A stretch of 64,000 nt of DNA from an uncultured Verrucomicrobiota bacterium (GCA_903898675.1 CAIUGM010000006.1:1-64000), one strand, 5' to 3'. Positions 20,794-30,779 are shown, counted from the stretch's first letter. The notes: generated by a model from the letters alone, not told the origin. Numbers and translations: made by a program.

Positions 20794-23031
20794 ATGAACG
20801 CAGCTGATGGGGCCGGGAACGACTGGGTGAAGCAACTGGTGGAATTTTTGCGCGACCAGCCCGACGTGCGGGCGGTGCGGATCGACCCCTCCACGCACAA
20901 GGTGGCGATCGCGACCATCAACCCGGTGGACCTGGCGTCACTCGAGGCGAAACTCGCCGCCACCATCGCCGGCGTCGAGGCCCAGCTGGCGGCCAAGACC
21001 ACCGTGCCGGTCCCGGGCGGCTACTCGCTCAAGCGCGAGGGGCAGGCCGTGGTGCTGGGCCGGGACGGTTGTGCGACGGCCGAGAGTCTCTGGCTGTGGC
21101 GGGAGATGGAGTGGCCCGAGATCAAGGCCGAGCCGACCCCCGAGGACCAGGAGTGGCGCCTGCTCGCCGTGCTCGCGGCCATTTGTGGCGGCGCGGGCAT
21201 CGCGGGTTTTCTCGCCCAGCATTTTGCGCCGGACCTGCCGTGGCTGGCCAAGGGCCTTTTTTTGGCGGGTATTGTCACCGGGGGTTACGACGCCGCGGTC
21301 GACACGTGGGGGAACCTGAAGAAGCGCGAGATCGACATCCATTTCCTGATGCTCTCGGTGGCGATCGGCGCGATGTTCATCGGCGCGTGGGGTGAGGCCG
21401 TGCTGCTGCTGTTTCTCTTCTCGGCCTCGGGCGCGATGGAGGAGTACGCCCTCGACCGCACCCAGCGCGAAGTCAGCGCCTTGCTTAAATCGTCACCGAA
21501 GCAGGCGACGGTCATTCTGCCGGACGGCTCGGAACACATTGTTAAAGTCGAGGAACTGCAGCTGCACCAACGCGTGCTGGTGCGCCCGGGCGAGGCCTTT
21601 GCCGCCGACGGGCTTATCCTCAAGGGCCGCAGCGCGAGCGACGAGTCGGCCCTTACCGGCGAAGCCAATCCGGTCGAGAAAAACACGGGCGACCAGGTTT
21701 TCAGCGGGACCCTCAATCTCTGGGGCGCCGTCGAGTACGATGTCGTCCGTCTCCCGGCCGAGAGCACGCTGCAGCGCATCATCCGGCTGATCCAGACGGC
21801 GCAGAAACTCAAGGCGCCGAGCGAGCGGTTCACCGACAAGTTTGGCACCGGCTACACTTACGCCGTCATCGGCGGTTCGGCCGTGATGTTCCTCGTCTGG
21901 TGGCTCGGCTTCCACCTGCCGGCCTTCACCAACACGCCGGAACTCCGCTCGGCCTTCTATCGCGCGATGACCCTGATGGTTGTCGCGAGCCCGTGCGCGC
22001 TCGTGCTGTCGATTCCGTCCGCCATCCTCGCCGCGATCGCCTGGGGCGCGCGGCACGGCGTCCTGTTCCGGGGCGGCGCGGCCATCGAGAAGCTGGCCGA
22101 CATCGACGTCGTGGCGCTCGACAAGACCGGCACGCTGACGACCGGGGAACTCGCGGTCGTGGGCTACGAAAGCTTTCCGCCCGGCCGGGAGACCGAGGTG
22201 ATGGAGCTGGCCTACGCGCTGGAGGCGAAGTCCGAGCATCCGCTCGCCCGCGCCATCGTGCGCGATGCGAAGGCCCGCGGCGTGCGGGCGCTCGAGCTGC
22301 ATGATTTTTCCAACATCGTGGGCCAGGGTGTGCGCGGGAAATTCGGCGACACCCAGGCCTTGCTCGGCCGGCGCGAACTGCTCGAGGCGGGCCCGCTGGC
22401 CGGGTGGGCGGCCAAGCTGCCGCCGGCTTCCGCCGAACTGTCGGAGGTCTGGGTGGTGGGCAAGGACATGCTGGGCCGCGTGCTGCTGCGCGACCAGATC
22501 CGCATGGAATCCAAGGCCGTGCTCGCCGAGTTGAAGGCGATGGGCATTCACACGGTCATGCTCACCGGCGACCGCCGGCAGGCCGCGGAATCCGTCGCGC
22601 ATGAGCTCGGCGTGGCCGAGGTGCGCGCGAGCCTGAAGCCCGAGGACAAGGTCGCCGCCGTCGAGAGCTTCCGCCAGCAGGGCAAAAAGGTCGCGATGGT
22701 CGGCGACGGCGTCAACGACGCCCCGAGCCTGGCCGCCGCGTTTGTGTCCGTGGCGATGGGCGCGCGCGGCAGCGATGCGGCGCTGGAGCAGGCCGAGGTC
22801 ATCCTCATGCATGACCGCATCGAGAACTTCCTCGCGGCGCACCGGCTGAGCCGTCGCGCCAAGGCCATCATCCGGCAGAACCTGACCATCTCGCTCGGGG
22901 TCGTCATCATCATGGTGATCGCGACCGCCTGGGGCGCCGTGCCGCTTGCGATCGGCGTCGCCGCGCACGAGGGCAGCACGCTGGTGGTGTGCATCAATTC
23001 GCTGCGCCTGCTGTTTGGGAAGAACCAGTGA
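20794..23031 (+). CDS. Heavy-metal P1B-type ATPase, P1B-4-like
   Basis: SPCALVLSIPSAILAA, DKTGTLTTGE, MVGDGVNDAPSLAAA, C-terminal TM motif AAHEGSTLVVCINSLRLL; N-terminal region lacks CxxC. Confidence 0.87.
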   Translation: MNAADGAGNDWVKQLVEFLRDQPDVRAVRIDPSTHKVAIATINPVDLASLEAKLAATIAGVEAQLAAKTTVPVPGGYSLKREGQAVVLGRDGCATAESLWLWREMEWPEIKAEPTPEDQEWRLLAVLAAICGGAGIAGFLAQHFAPDLPWLAKGLFLAGIVTGGYDAAVDTWGNLKKREIDIHFLMLSVAIGAMFIGAWGEAVLLLFLFSASGAMEEYALDRTQREVSALLKSSPKQATVILPDGSEHIVKVEELQLHQRVLVRPGEAFAADGLILKGRSASDESALTGEANPVEKNTGDQVFSGTLNLWGAVEYDVVRLPAESTLQRIIRLIQTAQKLKAPSERFTDKFGTGYTYAVIGGSAVMFLVWWLGFHLPAFTNTPELRSAFYRAMTLMVVASPCALVLSIPSAILAAIAWGARHGVLFRGGAAIEKLADIDVVALDKTGTLTTGELAVVGYESFPPGRETEVMELAYALEAKSEHPLARAIVRDAKARGVRALELHDFSNIVGQGVRGKFGDTQALLGRRELLEAGPLAGWAAKLPPASAELSEVWVVGKDMLGRVLLRDQIRMESKAVLAELKAMGIHTVMLTGDRRQAAESVAHELGVAEVRASLKPEDKVAAVESFRQQGKKVAMVGDGVNDAPSLAAAFVSVAMGARGSDAALEQAEVILMHDRIENFLAAHRLSRRAKAIIRQNLTISLGVVIIMVIATAWGAVPLAIGVAAHEGSTLVVCINSLRLLFGKNQ

Positions 23032-23044
23032 GGCAAACCCGGAC

Positions 23045-23326
23045 TTTTGAACCACAGAGGCACAGATCCCCGGAGCACGCTCCGGGGCATTTGATCAAGA
23101 CAGCAGGCGGGGTCATGCATTTCTTTGGAGCAGCCGTCGTCAGACGGCTGGCGCCAGCGGTCTGACGACCGCTGCGACACCCAGGCCGGAGCCGTTCGCC
23201 GCAGCTCACGGTCTGCCCAAGCTGCGGGGTATTGACCCACTGGGAATAAAAACATGTCCCGATAAGAGGGAAATCGGGTATCCTCCAAGCTGAAACTCCG
23301 TGCCTCGGTGTCTCTTTGGTTTAAAT
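23045..23326. repeat. Composite inverted repeat: outer 'accacagaggcacaga' arms with nested hairpins
   Basis: Outer arms about 23045-23066/23297-23326; nested ccccggagc-ac-gctccgggg (23068-23087); 46-nt near-palindrome 23130-23175. Confidence 0.75.
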
Positions 23327-23347
23327 CGGTATGGTCCGGGTTGGAGG

Positions 23348-25693
23348 CTAGTACGCCTCTAGCTCCGCGCAGGTCGCGAAGGTCTGGGCCGGGTTGTTGC
23401 CGCTGGCGGGGATGCCGGTCACGCGGACGGCGATCACACTCATCGGTGCGGGCAGAACGCATTCAAAGCGGGCGGCGTTTTTCAGCGATCCGGCCTCGGT
23501 GGCCGTGGTCGCGGGATAGTCGGACAGGTATCCGACCGTTTCCCAGTTGCCGCCGGGTGCGGTCATCACCTGCACCCGCGGCTGGCCGGTCGTGGTGACA
23601 AACCACCCGCCGTCCGGGTCGCTGCGGCCATGGACGAACACCACGCGCTTGATCGCCACCGGCTCCATCAGCGTGACGCCGAACCAGGCGTCCCTGGCCA
23701 CCTTGTTCTTTTCCAGCGTGTCTGCGATCGTGGCCGGGTTGCCGTCGTTGAATGAACCGTCGTACCGCGACGGCTCCCACGGGCCCGAGCGGCTGGTGCG
23801 GCCCTCGCGGAGCACGTTGTCTCGCGGCGTGCCGGCGAGCGGCAGCCACACGCGGTAGACCGACCCGTTGCAACCGGCCTCGGCGAACGGCACCAGTTTG
23901 ATGTCCGTCGGCGTGTCGGCCATGAGGCCGTTGTCCGACTTGCGGATGACGGCGTGCAGGCGGAAGACTTGGTCGCCGGGCCAGAAGCGCACGCCCGGTG
24001 GAGCCGGCTCCGGGGTGATTTGCAGCGCGGCGGGATCGGCCGAGGCGAGGGCGACCGAGCCGATGGTCTGGCCGAAGGCCGCGAGGTACGCGGTGTCGGC
24101 GGTCAGGACCAGCGGCCCGTACATCACCGCGACGCGGCCCTCGTTGCCCGGGCCGCCTTTGACGAGGTGCGGCTCCAAGGGCAGGTTGAGGTCGAGCTGG
24201 TCGCCTGGTTTCCAGGTGCGCTCGACCACGACGTAGCCGTCCGGTGAAAGCTGCGGCGCGACCTTTTCGCCGGCGACCTGCAGGGTGAAATGCCGGCACC
24301 AGGCGGGCACGCGCAGCTTGACCGCGAAGGCGCGCGGCGTCTCCGGCGTGAGCGTTAACTGGATGTGGCCGTCGGACGGATAGAGCGTCGCGGTGGCGAC
24401 GGAGACTTCACCGCCGTCGCGCAGCGTGAGCCGGGCTGTGCCCGCATCGTAGAGGTTGACCACGATGCCGGCCGCGTCGGTGCTGACCGCAAAGGTGGGG
24501 ATCAGCGCCACGCCGCGCGGACCGCTTGAGAGGCAGCAATGGCCGTCGAGGGTGTCGCTATAGGGCTTCGTGCCCTCCATCTGGACGTAGTAGCCCCACG
24601 CCGCGCCATCGGGCCGCTGGGCGCCGAAGAGCTGGTTGGTGATGACGCGCTCGAGTTGCTCGGCATAGCGGGCCTGGCCGGTGAGGCGGAGCAGCTGGGC
24701 GTTGAGTTGCAACCAGGTGACGGTGACGCAGGTTTCGCCGACGTCATGCACGTTCGGCATGTAGTCGGCCTCATGGAAGCGTTCCCCGGCGGTGGCGGCG
24801 CCAGTGGGGTAGAGGCGGTGGTCGACGATGTCCTGCCAGGCGTTGGTCGCGGCCTCGAGGAGCTTGCGGTCGCCGGTGGTGCGGTAGAGTTCCAGGGCGC
24901 CGTTCAGACACGAGAGCATTTCGTAGCCCTTGCCGTTGCCGACCTGGTTGACGCCATCGCGGGCCAGCAGGTGCGACACGAGATGCGGGCCGTTGGGCTG
25001 TTCCCAGGCGCGGACGATGTAGTTGCAGAAATCCAGGTAGCGCGGCTCGCCAGTGAAGCGGTAGAGCAGGACCATGGGCTCCAGCACACTGGTCGAGGCC
25101 ATGCCGAAGTGCTGGCTGCCGGCGGTGAGGACATCGCGCTGGCCGGGCTGGTCGCCGAGTTCGCGGCAGAGCAGGTCGGCCATTTTCCGGCAGGTGTCGA
25201 GCGGCGCGAGGTTGCCGGTGTAGCGGACGTAGGTCAGCAGGCCGATCAGGTTGTATTTGTGGGACCACACGTCCCATTCGGTCCAGCGGTCCTTCGGTGC
25301 GTAGGTGCCGAGGTAGCCGTCCTCGAGCTGGCACTGCATCAGTTGCGCGACTGCGGTATCGAGTTTGCGGCGCAGGGTGGTGTCGCCGGTGTAGACCCAG
25401 GCAAGAGTCGCCGCGTGGAGCCATTTGCCGATGTGCTCGCCGTCCCAAGCCTGCCGGCCGGGGCGTTTGCGGTAACCCTCGAGCAGACGGTCGGTATCGA
25501 TCCTGGCGAGACGGTTGGCTTCGCTCGCCGAGATGCGACTGCCCATCCAGCCGGTCAGTTGCACCGCGTCGGGAATCTGGCTGGCCTGCACATCAGGGAC
25601 AACTGGCGTGACCTTGTCGGGCAGCGGGGTAATGGCGCTGAAGGCGCTGGCGGTCATGCAGCCGGCCAGCAGGAAAGTGCGGAGTGGATTCAT
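23348..25693 (-). CDS. GH127/DUF1680-like glycoside hydrolase (beta-L-arabinofuranosidase family)
   Basis: DGEHIGKWLHAATLAWVYTGD, AQLMQCQLEDGYLGTY, GETCVTVTWLQLNAQLLRLTG; signal peptide. Confidence 0.8.
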   Translation of the reverse strand: MNPLRTFLLAGCMTASAFSAITPLPDKVTPVVPDVQASQIPDAVQLTGWMGSRISASEANRLARIDTDRLLEGYRKRPGRQAWDGEHIGKWLHAATLAWVYTGDTTLRRKLDTAVAQLMQCQLEDGYLGTYAPKDRWTEWDVWSHKYNLIGLLTYVRYTGNLAPLDTCRKMADLLCRELGDQPGQRDVLTAGSQHFGMASTSVLEPMVLLYRFTGEPRYLDFCNYIVRAWEQPNGPHLVSHLLARDGVNQVGNGKGYEMLSCLNGALELYRTTGDRKLLEAATNAWQDIVDHRLYPTGAATAGERFHEADYMPNVHDVGETCVTVTWLQLNAQLLRLTGQARYAEQLERVITNQLFGAQRPDGAAWGYYVQMEGTKPYSDTLDGHCCLSSGPRGVALIPTFAVSTDAAGIVVNLYDAGTARLTLRDGGEVSVATATLYPSDGHIQLTLTPETPRAFAVKLRVPAWCRHFTLQVAGEKVAPQLSPDGYVVVERTWKPGDQLDLNLPLEPHLVKGGPGNEGRVAVMYGPLVLTADTAYLAAFGQTIGSVALASADPAALQITPEPAPPGVRFWPGDQVFRLHAVIRKSDNGLMADTPTDIKLVPFAEAGCNGSVYRVWLPLAGTPRDNVLREGRTSRSGPWEPSRYDGSFNDGNPATIADTLEKNKVARDAWFGVTLMEPVAIKRVVFVHGRSDPDGGWFVTTTGQPRVQVMTAPGGNWETVGYLSDYPATTATEAGSLKNAARFECVLPAPMSVIAVRVTGIPASGNNPAQTFATCAELEAY

Positions 25694-25728
25694 GGGGTAG
25701 AAAGACGGGATATCAGATTCAGGCTATT

Positions 25729-25808
25729 TTGAACCACAGAGGCACAGAGGCACAGAGTTCAAGTCCAGGAATCTCGCTTGTCAGGATCTCTGTGCCTCTG
25801 TGGTTCAA
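25729..25808. repeat. Perfect 21-bp inverted repeat of the 'accacagaggcacagag' family
   Basis: ttgaaccacagaggcacagag (25729-25749) and ctctgtgcctctgtggttcaa (25788-25808). Confidence 0.9.
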
Positions 25809-25898
25809 ATGGGTTTCGAGTTGGCTGGTAGGGCTGTTGCCCTCGATGGACCGGGCTCAAGGCGCTTGGGGGCAAGCGTCCCTACCGCGGGATTAATT

Positions 25899-26444
25899 TT
25901 AATCCTCGATCCACACGTGGTCGCCGGTGCGGACCTCGTCGAAGAGTGCGATGATCTCGAGGTTGTTCATCTCGATGCAGCCGGCGCTGTAGGGCGTGCC
26001 GAGCCGCTCCTCGTGGTTGGTGCCGTGGATGTAGATGTAGCGGTCGTGGGTGTCGACTTCGCCGCCGGCATTCACCCCGGGCTCGAGGCCGCCGAGCCAG
26101 AGGATGCGCGTGGTGATCAGGTTGCGCTGGTTCGCCTCGTCGCCCATTTCGTTGAAATGCTTGCCGAGGTTGGCGCGGCCCTTGAAGACCGTGCCGGGCA
26201 GGGCGCCGGCGCCGATCCGCTCGGCGATCTGGTGCAGGCCCCGGGGCGTGCCCAGGGAGTTCTTGATATTGGAGGGCGGACGGAGGGAAGTGGAGATGAC
26301 GTGACTCCGGCGCAAAGCACAGTCCTCGAAAAACATCAGCAGCTGCTGCGCGATGGAAACGGCTATGACACGCGGTGTGGGCTTGATTCCCAGCGCGTCG
26401 CACCTTTCTTTCATCCGTTTCAACGTTTCATTCACTGTGAGCAA
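25899..26444 (-). CDS. L,D-transpeptidase (YkuD) domain protein
   Basis: YIYIHGTNHEERLGTPYSAGCIEMNNLEIIALFDEVRTGDHVWI: HG...GC(I)xM catalytic motif. Confidence 0.82.
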   Translation of the reverse strand: MLTVNETLKRMKERCDALGIKPTPRVIAVSIAQQLLMFFEDCALRRSHVISTSLRPPSNIKNSLGTPRGLHQIAERIGAGALPGTVFKGRANLGKHFNEMGDEANQRNLITTRILWLGGLEPGVNAGGEVDTHDRYIYIHGTNHEERLGTPYSAGCIEMNNLEIIALFDEVRTGDHVWIED

Positions 26445-27465
26445 TAAATCCTATCGGGTCGGTATCGTCGGTGCCACCGGAGCAGTCGGTCAAGAGCTGA
26501 TTGCCCTGTTGCAGGCGCACGCATTTCCCATCGCCGAGCTGCGGCCGCTGGCGTCCGCGCGCTCGGTCGGGCGCAGCCTCGATTTTGGCGGGAAGAAGTA
26601 CCCGGTCCAGGAAGCGACCCCCGAGGCGTTCGCCGGGCTCGACCTGGCGTTCTTTGCCGCCGGCACCGCGGTGACGAAGGCCCTCGCCCCCGAGGCGGTC
26701 AAACGCGGTTGTCTGGTCATCGACAAGAGTTCAGGCTTCCGCATGGACCCGAAGGTCCCGCTGGTGATCCCCGAGATCAACGCCGACGCGCTCCGCACGC
26801 ATCAGGGCATCATCGCCAGTCCCAATTGCTCGACCGCCGTCGCGTTGATGGCGCTTTTCCCGCTGCACCGGGCGTTTGGCCTGAAACGGGTGGTGTTCGC
26901 CACCTACCAGTCGGTTTCCGGCACCGGCGCGGACGCCGTGACCGAGCTCGAGGCGCAGGTCCAGGCCTACGTCGCCCGGCAACCGTTGCCGGTCGCGGTC
27001 TACCCGCACCAGATTTTCCAGAACCTGATCCCGCACATCGATTCGTTCGGGGCCGACGGCTACACCGGCGAGGAATCGAAGATGCGCGCCGAGAGCCGCA
27101 AGATTCTCGGCCTGCCGGAGCTGCGCGTCTCCGCGACCTGCATCCGCGTGCCGGTGGTGCGCGCGCACTCGGTTGCCATCAACGCCGAGTTCGAGCGCCC
27201 GGTCTCGGTCGAGGCTGCCCGCCAGGCCATCGCGGCCTTCCCGGGCGCCGAGCTGATCGACGACCCGGCGAGGAACGCCTACCCGACGCCCCTGGCCTAC
27301 AGCCGCAAGGAGAAGTGCGGCGTCGGCCGCATCCGGCTGGACACCGCCTTCGACAACGGCCTGGCCCTGTGGGTCAGCGGCGACAACCTGTGGAAGGGCG
27401 CCGCGCTCAACGCCATCCAGACCGTCGAGAAGATGATCGAGCTCGGCCTGCCGCTGAAGGCCTGA
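26437..27465 (+). CDS. asd: Aspartate-semialdehyde dehydrogenase
   Basis: GTG start, VGIVGATGAVGQELI, SPNCSTAVALMAL, TYQSVSGTGADAV, CIRVPVVRAHS. Confidence 0.92.
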   Translation: MSNKSYRVGIVGATGAVGQELIALLQAHAFPIAELRPLASARSVGRSLDFGGKKYPVQEATPEAFAGLDLAFFAAGTAVTKALAPEAVKRGCLVIDKSSGFRMDPKVPLVIPEINADALRTHQGIIASPNCSTAVALMALFPLHRAFGLKRVVFATYQSVSGTGADAVTELEAQVQAYVARQPLPVAVYPHQIFQNLIPHIDSFGADGYTGEESKMRAESRKILGLPELRVSATCIRVPVVRAHSVAINAEFERPVSVEAARQAIAAFPGAELIDDPARNAYPTPLAYSRKEKCGVGRIRLDTAFDNGLALWVSGDNLWKGAALNAIQTVEKMIELGLPLKA

Positions 27466-27582
27466 GCCGCGACGGGCCGGCGCTTCAGCCGTCGCCAAGC
27501 CCATTGCTGACATGCGTCGCCGCGCCGCGACCCATCATGCCGGCGAGCGGCAGACCTGCAGGCAAAGTTGCCGACCCAACCC

Positions 27583-27644
27583 GTTAGTAGTCTATTAAAC
27601 TACAAACGGCCCGGGTCGCACTTGTAGTTTAATAGCCTACTAAC
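27583..27644. repeat. 23-bp inverted repeat 'gttagtagtctattaaactacaa'
   Basis: Arms 27583-27605 and 27622-27644 are reverse complements with one mismatch; core reappears inside fmt. Confidence 0.9.
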
Positions 27645-27748
27645 AGCTCGGGGCCTTCAAGGGTGGATCAGCGGTGGCGGGGAGGGTGGGATTCATCCCG
27701 GCCTTTCTCCTTGCACGGCCGAAAACCTTGGCGTTTCGTGACCGTTCT

Positions 27749-27825
27749 GGACGCTTAGCTCAGTTGGTTAGAGCACCTCGCTTACACCGAGGGTGTCGGG
27801 GGTTCGAGTCCCTCAGCGTCTACCA
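27749..27825 (+). tRNA. tRNA-Val (anticodon UAC), CCA encoded
   Basis: ggacgct/agcgtct acceptor, D-arm tagctcagttggttagagc, anticodon stem cctcg-cttacac-cgagg, T-loop ggttcgagtcc, tacca end. Confidence 0.93.
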
Positions 27826-27942
27826 GCCTTCGCTCTCCGAGCTACGGCTCGGCAAGCCAGCCATCTTGCGTTAACTTAAGGAAAGACTTGAGTGTCGCTT
27901 GGCGAAGGCTGCCGCGCCGAAGCTCGGAGAGCGCAGGCGGGC
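27825..27942. repeat. Inverted repeat abutting tRNA 3' end
   Basis: agccttcgctctccgagct vs agctcggagagcgcaggcgggct (13-bp perfect core cgctctccgagct). Confidence 0.7.
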
Positions 27943-27964
27943 TCAGAATCACCGAATACCCTCC

Positions 27965-28819
27965 ATGAAATTCATCCTCGCCACCCGCAAAAGCCCGCTC
28001 GCCCTCGTGCAGACGGAAACCGTGGCGGCGTGGTTGCGCGGGAAGATCGCCGGGGCGGAATGCGAGTTGCTGAAACTCACCACCACCGGCGACAAGCAGG
28101 CCGAGTGGTCGCTGAGCAAGCAGGGCGGCAAGGGCCTTTTCACCGTCGAACTCGAGCAGGCGCTGCTCCGCGGCGAGGCCCATGCGGCCGTGCACAGTTG
28201 CAAGGATCTGCCGGGGGAGAACACCCCGGGTCTGGCGGTGGCCGGGTTCCTGCCGCGCGAGGATGTGCGTGATGTCCTGGTGCTGCGGGAAGGTGTCACG
28301 GTCCCGGTCACGATTGCGACCGGCAGCCCGCGCCGCCAGCTGCAGATCAAACACCTCTTTCCCGACGCCACCTTCAGCGAGATCCGCGGCAACGTGGACA
28401 CCCGGCTCAAGAAAATCGCGAGCGGCCTGGCCGATGCCAGCATCCTCGCGGCCGCGGGCTTGAACCGGCTCGGGATTCACCACTGGCCCGGCGTCGTCTT
28501 CCGGCCGCTGACGCTCGCGGAAAGCGTGCCGGCGGTGGGGCAGGGTGCGGTGGCGATTCAATGCCGCGCGGCCGACGCCGCGCAGTTTGCCGCGGTGCTC
28601 GACGCGGACACGGCGCGCGCCGTGAACATCGAGCGGGCGATCCAGGCCGCGGTGGGCGGCGGTTGCCAGCTGGCCTTTGCGGCCCACGTGGCGGGCAACA
28701 CGCTCCATTTTTTCCACGGCACCACCGGCATCCGCACCTTGCCGCTGATCCCGGCGGATTTCACCGACCCTGCGGCCGCCGCTTCGCGCCTGCTCCGGGA
28801 ATTGAATTTCCATGCCTGA
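27965..28819 (+). CDS. hemC: Hydroxymethylbilane synthase
   Basis: ILATRKSPLALVQTE, GGKGLFTVELEQALL, AVHSCKDLP, REDVRDVLV, GSPRRQLQIK, RGNVDTRLKKI. Confidence 0.93.
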   Translation: MKFILATRKSPLALVQTETVAAWLRGKIAGAECELLKLTTTGDKQAEWSLSKQGGKGLFTVELEQALLRGEAHAAVHSCKDLPGENTPGLAVAGFLPREDVRDVLVLREGVTVPVTIATGSPRRQLQIKHLFPDATFSEIRGNVDTRLKKIASGLADASILAAAGLNRLGIHHWPGVVFRPLTLAESVPAVGQGAVAIQCRAADAAQFAAVLDADTARAVNIERAIQAAVGGGCQLAFAAHVAGNTLHFFHGTTGIRTLPLIPADFTDPAAAASRLLRELNFHA

Positions 28820-29606
28820 TCCCAAGACCAAGCCCCTGTCCGGCCGCCGCATTGTCGTCACCCGCCCGCGGGAACAGACCGCGGAATGGCGCCAGAAACT
28901 GGAGTTCCTCGGCGCCAGCGTCGTCGAGCTCCCGCTGATCCAGGTCAGCAAGCACATCAACCCGGAGACGCTCGCCGAGGTGCTGACCGAGTTCGGCTCC
29001 TACGAGTGGATCATCTTCACGAGCGTCAACGGCGTGCGTTATTTCTTCGAGGAATTCATCCGCGTGCACGAGGACATCCGGGCGCTCGGCCTGATCCGCA
29101 TCGCGGTGGTCGGCGAGGCCACGGCCGCCGCCGTCCGCGAACTGCACCTGCGCGTCGACCTCCAGCCCAAGAAGGCCAGTGCCGAGGAACTCGCGAAGGA
29201 GCTGGTCGGCCGCGAGTCGATGGACAGCGCCAAGGTGCTGGTCGTCACCGGCAACCTCAACCGCGACGTGCTCGTGGATGCGCTCCACGAGGCGCGCACG
29301 ATCGTCGACCGGCTCGTCGTTTACCAGACGGGCGAAACCGACCTGAGCAGCGATCCGCTGGCGGGCGATTTCCGCAGCAACGGCGCCGACGCGATCCTGT
29401 TCGCGAGCCCGTCCGCCGTGCAGTCCTTCTTCGACCAGGCCGTGGCCCTCAAGCTGGGCCCCAAGGCCCGGCGGCCGCTCGCCGGCAGCATCGGCGCCAG
29501 CACAACCGCCGCGATGAAGCAGCTCGGCCTGCCGGTGGACTTCGAGGCCGCGGCCGCGAGCCTGGATTCCCTGGTTGAAGCCCTGACCAAGAAGTTGAAC
29601 CACTGA
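28812..29606 (+). CDS. hemD: Uroporphyrinogen-III synthase
   Basis: GRRIVVTRPREQT, IIFTSVNGVRYFFE, FASPSAVQSFF, SIGASTTAAMKQLG; overlaps hemC. Confidence 0.88.
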   Translation: MPDPKTKPLSGRRIVVTRPREQTAEWRQKLEFLGASVVELPLIQVSKHINPETLAEVLTEFGSYEWIIFTSVNGVRYFFEEFIRVHEDIRALGLIRIAVVGEATAAAVRELHLRVDLQPKKASAEELAKELVGRESMDSAKVLVVTGNLNRDVLVDALHEARTIVDRLVVYQTGETDLSSDPLAGDFRSNGADAILFASPSAVQSFFDQAVALKLGPKARRPLAGSIGASTTAAMKQLGLPVDFEAAAASLDSLVEALTKKLNH

Positions 29607-29607
29607 T

Positions 29608-29678
29608 GGTCACTAAAATTCCACTAAGTTTGAGCCGGGATTGAATTAGCGGCCAATTAGTGTGGATTAGTGGCTACC
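29608..29678. repeat. Imperfect inverted repeat 'ggtcactaaaattccactaa ... ttagtgtggattagtggctacc'
   Basis: Arms read directly between hemD and the next CDS. Confidence 0.7.
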
Positions 29679-29684
29679 ACCCCC

Positions 29685-30779
29685 ATGAAAGTCCCCTTTC
29701 TCGACCTCAAGCCGCAGCACCAGGCACTGCGCACCGAAATTCTGGCGGCCCTCGCGGCGACCTACGACGCCACGCGCTTCTGTCTCGGCAAGGACGTCGA
29801 TGATTTCGAGAAATCCTTTAGCACCCTGCTCGGCTATCCTCGTACGCTGGGCATGAACAGCGGCACGTCGCCGCTGCACGCGGCGTCGGTGTGCGGCGGC
29901 TTCGGGCCGGGCGATGAGATCATCACGACGCCGTTCACCTTCGCCTCCAGTTGCTGGGGCATCAGCTATGTCGGCGCCACCCCGGTATTCGTCGACATCG
30001 AGCCCGACACCTGGTGCATCAGCCCCGCGGCCATCGCGCGGGCTATCACGCCGAGGACCAAGGGCATCGTGGTGGTGCACATTTTCGGCCAGCCGGCGCG
30101 GATGGATGAAATCATGGCCCTCGCGCGGCAGCACAAGCTGTTCGTCGTCGAGGACTGCGCGCAGGCGGTGGGGGCGCAGTACCGGGGCCAGCCGGTCGGG
30201 CTCATCGGCGACTGCGGCACCTTCAGTTTTTACCCGACCAAGAACCTCGGCGCCTGCGGCGAGGGCGGGGCGTTTGTCTCGCGGCATGCGGCGGTCATGG
30301 ACCATGCCCAGCTGCTGCGCGTGCACGGCTCGCCCAAGCGCTACACGCACACGGAGGTGGGCTTCAACTTTCGCATGGATGGTTTCCAGGGCGCGGTGCT
30401 GAACGCGAAGCTGCCGCACCTCGCCGCGTGGACGGCCCGGCGGCGCACGATCGCGGGGAAATACCTGGCTGGTATCAGGCGCCCCGATGTGCAGCTGCCG
30501 GTCATCTCCGCCGACGGCGAGTCGGTCTGGCATCAGTTCACGCTGCTGCATCCGTCGCGGGACGCACTCCGGGTTCACCTGGACAAGGCCGGCGTGGGCA
30601 CGGAGATCATCTACCCGGGCCCGATGCACCGGCAGCCCTGCTACGCGTCGCTCGGCTACCAGCCCGGCAGCCTGCCGGTCGCCGAAAGCGCCAGCGCCCG
30701 CTGCGTCAGCCTCCCGCTGTTCCCCGAGCTGACGGACGCGCAGGTCGACCACGTGATCCAATCCATCAATTCATTTTAG
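29685..30779 (+). CDS. DegT/DnrJ/EryC1/StrS-family aminotransferase
   Basis: MNSGTSPLHAA, TTPFTFASS, VVEDCAQAVGAQY, TFSFYPTKNLGACGEGG. Confidence 0.9.
   Translation: MKVPFLDLKPQHQALRTEILAALAATYDATRFCLGKDVDDFEKSFSTLLGYPRTLGMNSGTSPLHAASVCGGFGPGDEIITTPFTFASSCWGISYVGATPVFVDIEPDTWCISPAAIARAITPRTKGIVVVHIFGQPARMDEIMALARQHKLFVVEDCAQAVGAQYRGQPVGLIGDCGTFSFYPTKNLGACGEGGAFVSRHAAVMDHAQLLRVHGSPKRYTHTEVGFNFRMDGFQGAVLNAKLPHLAAWTARRRTIAGKYLAGIRRPDVQLPVISADGESVWHQFTLLHPSRDALRVHLDKAGVGTEIIYPGPMHRQPCYASLGYQPGSLPVAESASARCVSLPLFPELTDAQVDHVIQSINSF

Noticed and set aside
20797-23031. P-type ATPase as a copper exporter
   Set aside because: Has SPC rather than CPC in the metal site and HEGST in the late TM; not the P1B-1 pattern.
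25827-25886. ggtaggg...ccctacc inverted repeat
   Set aside because: Only 7-bp outer arms and poor internal pairing; too weak to claim independently of the neighbouring strong repeat.
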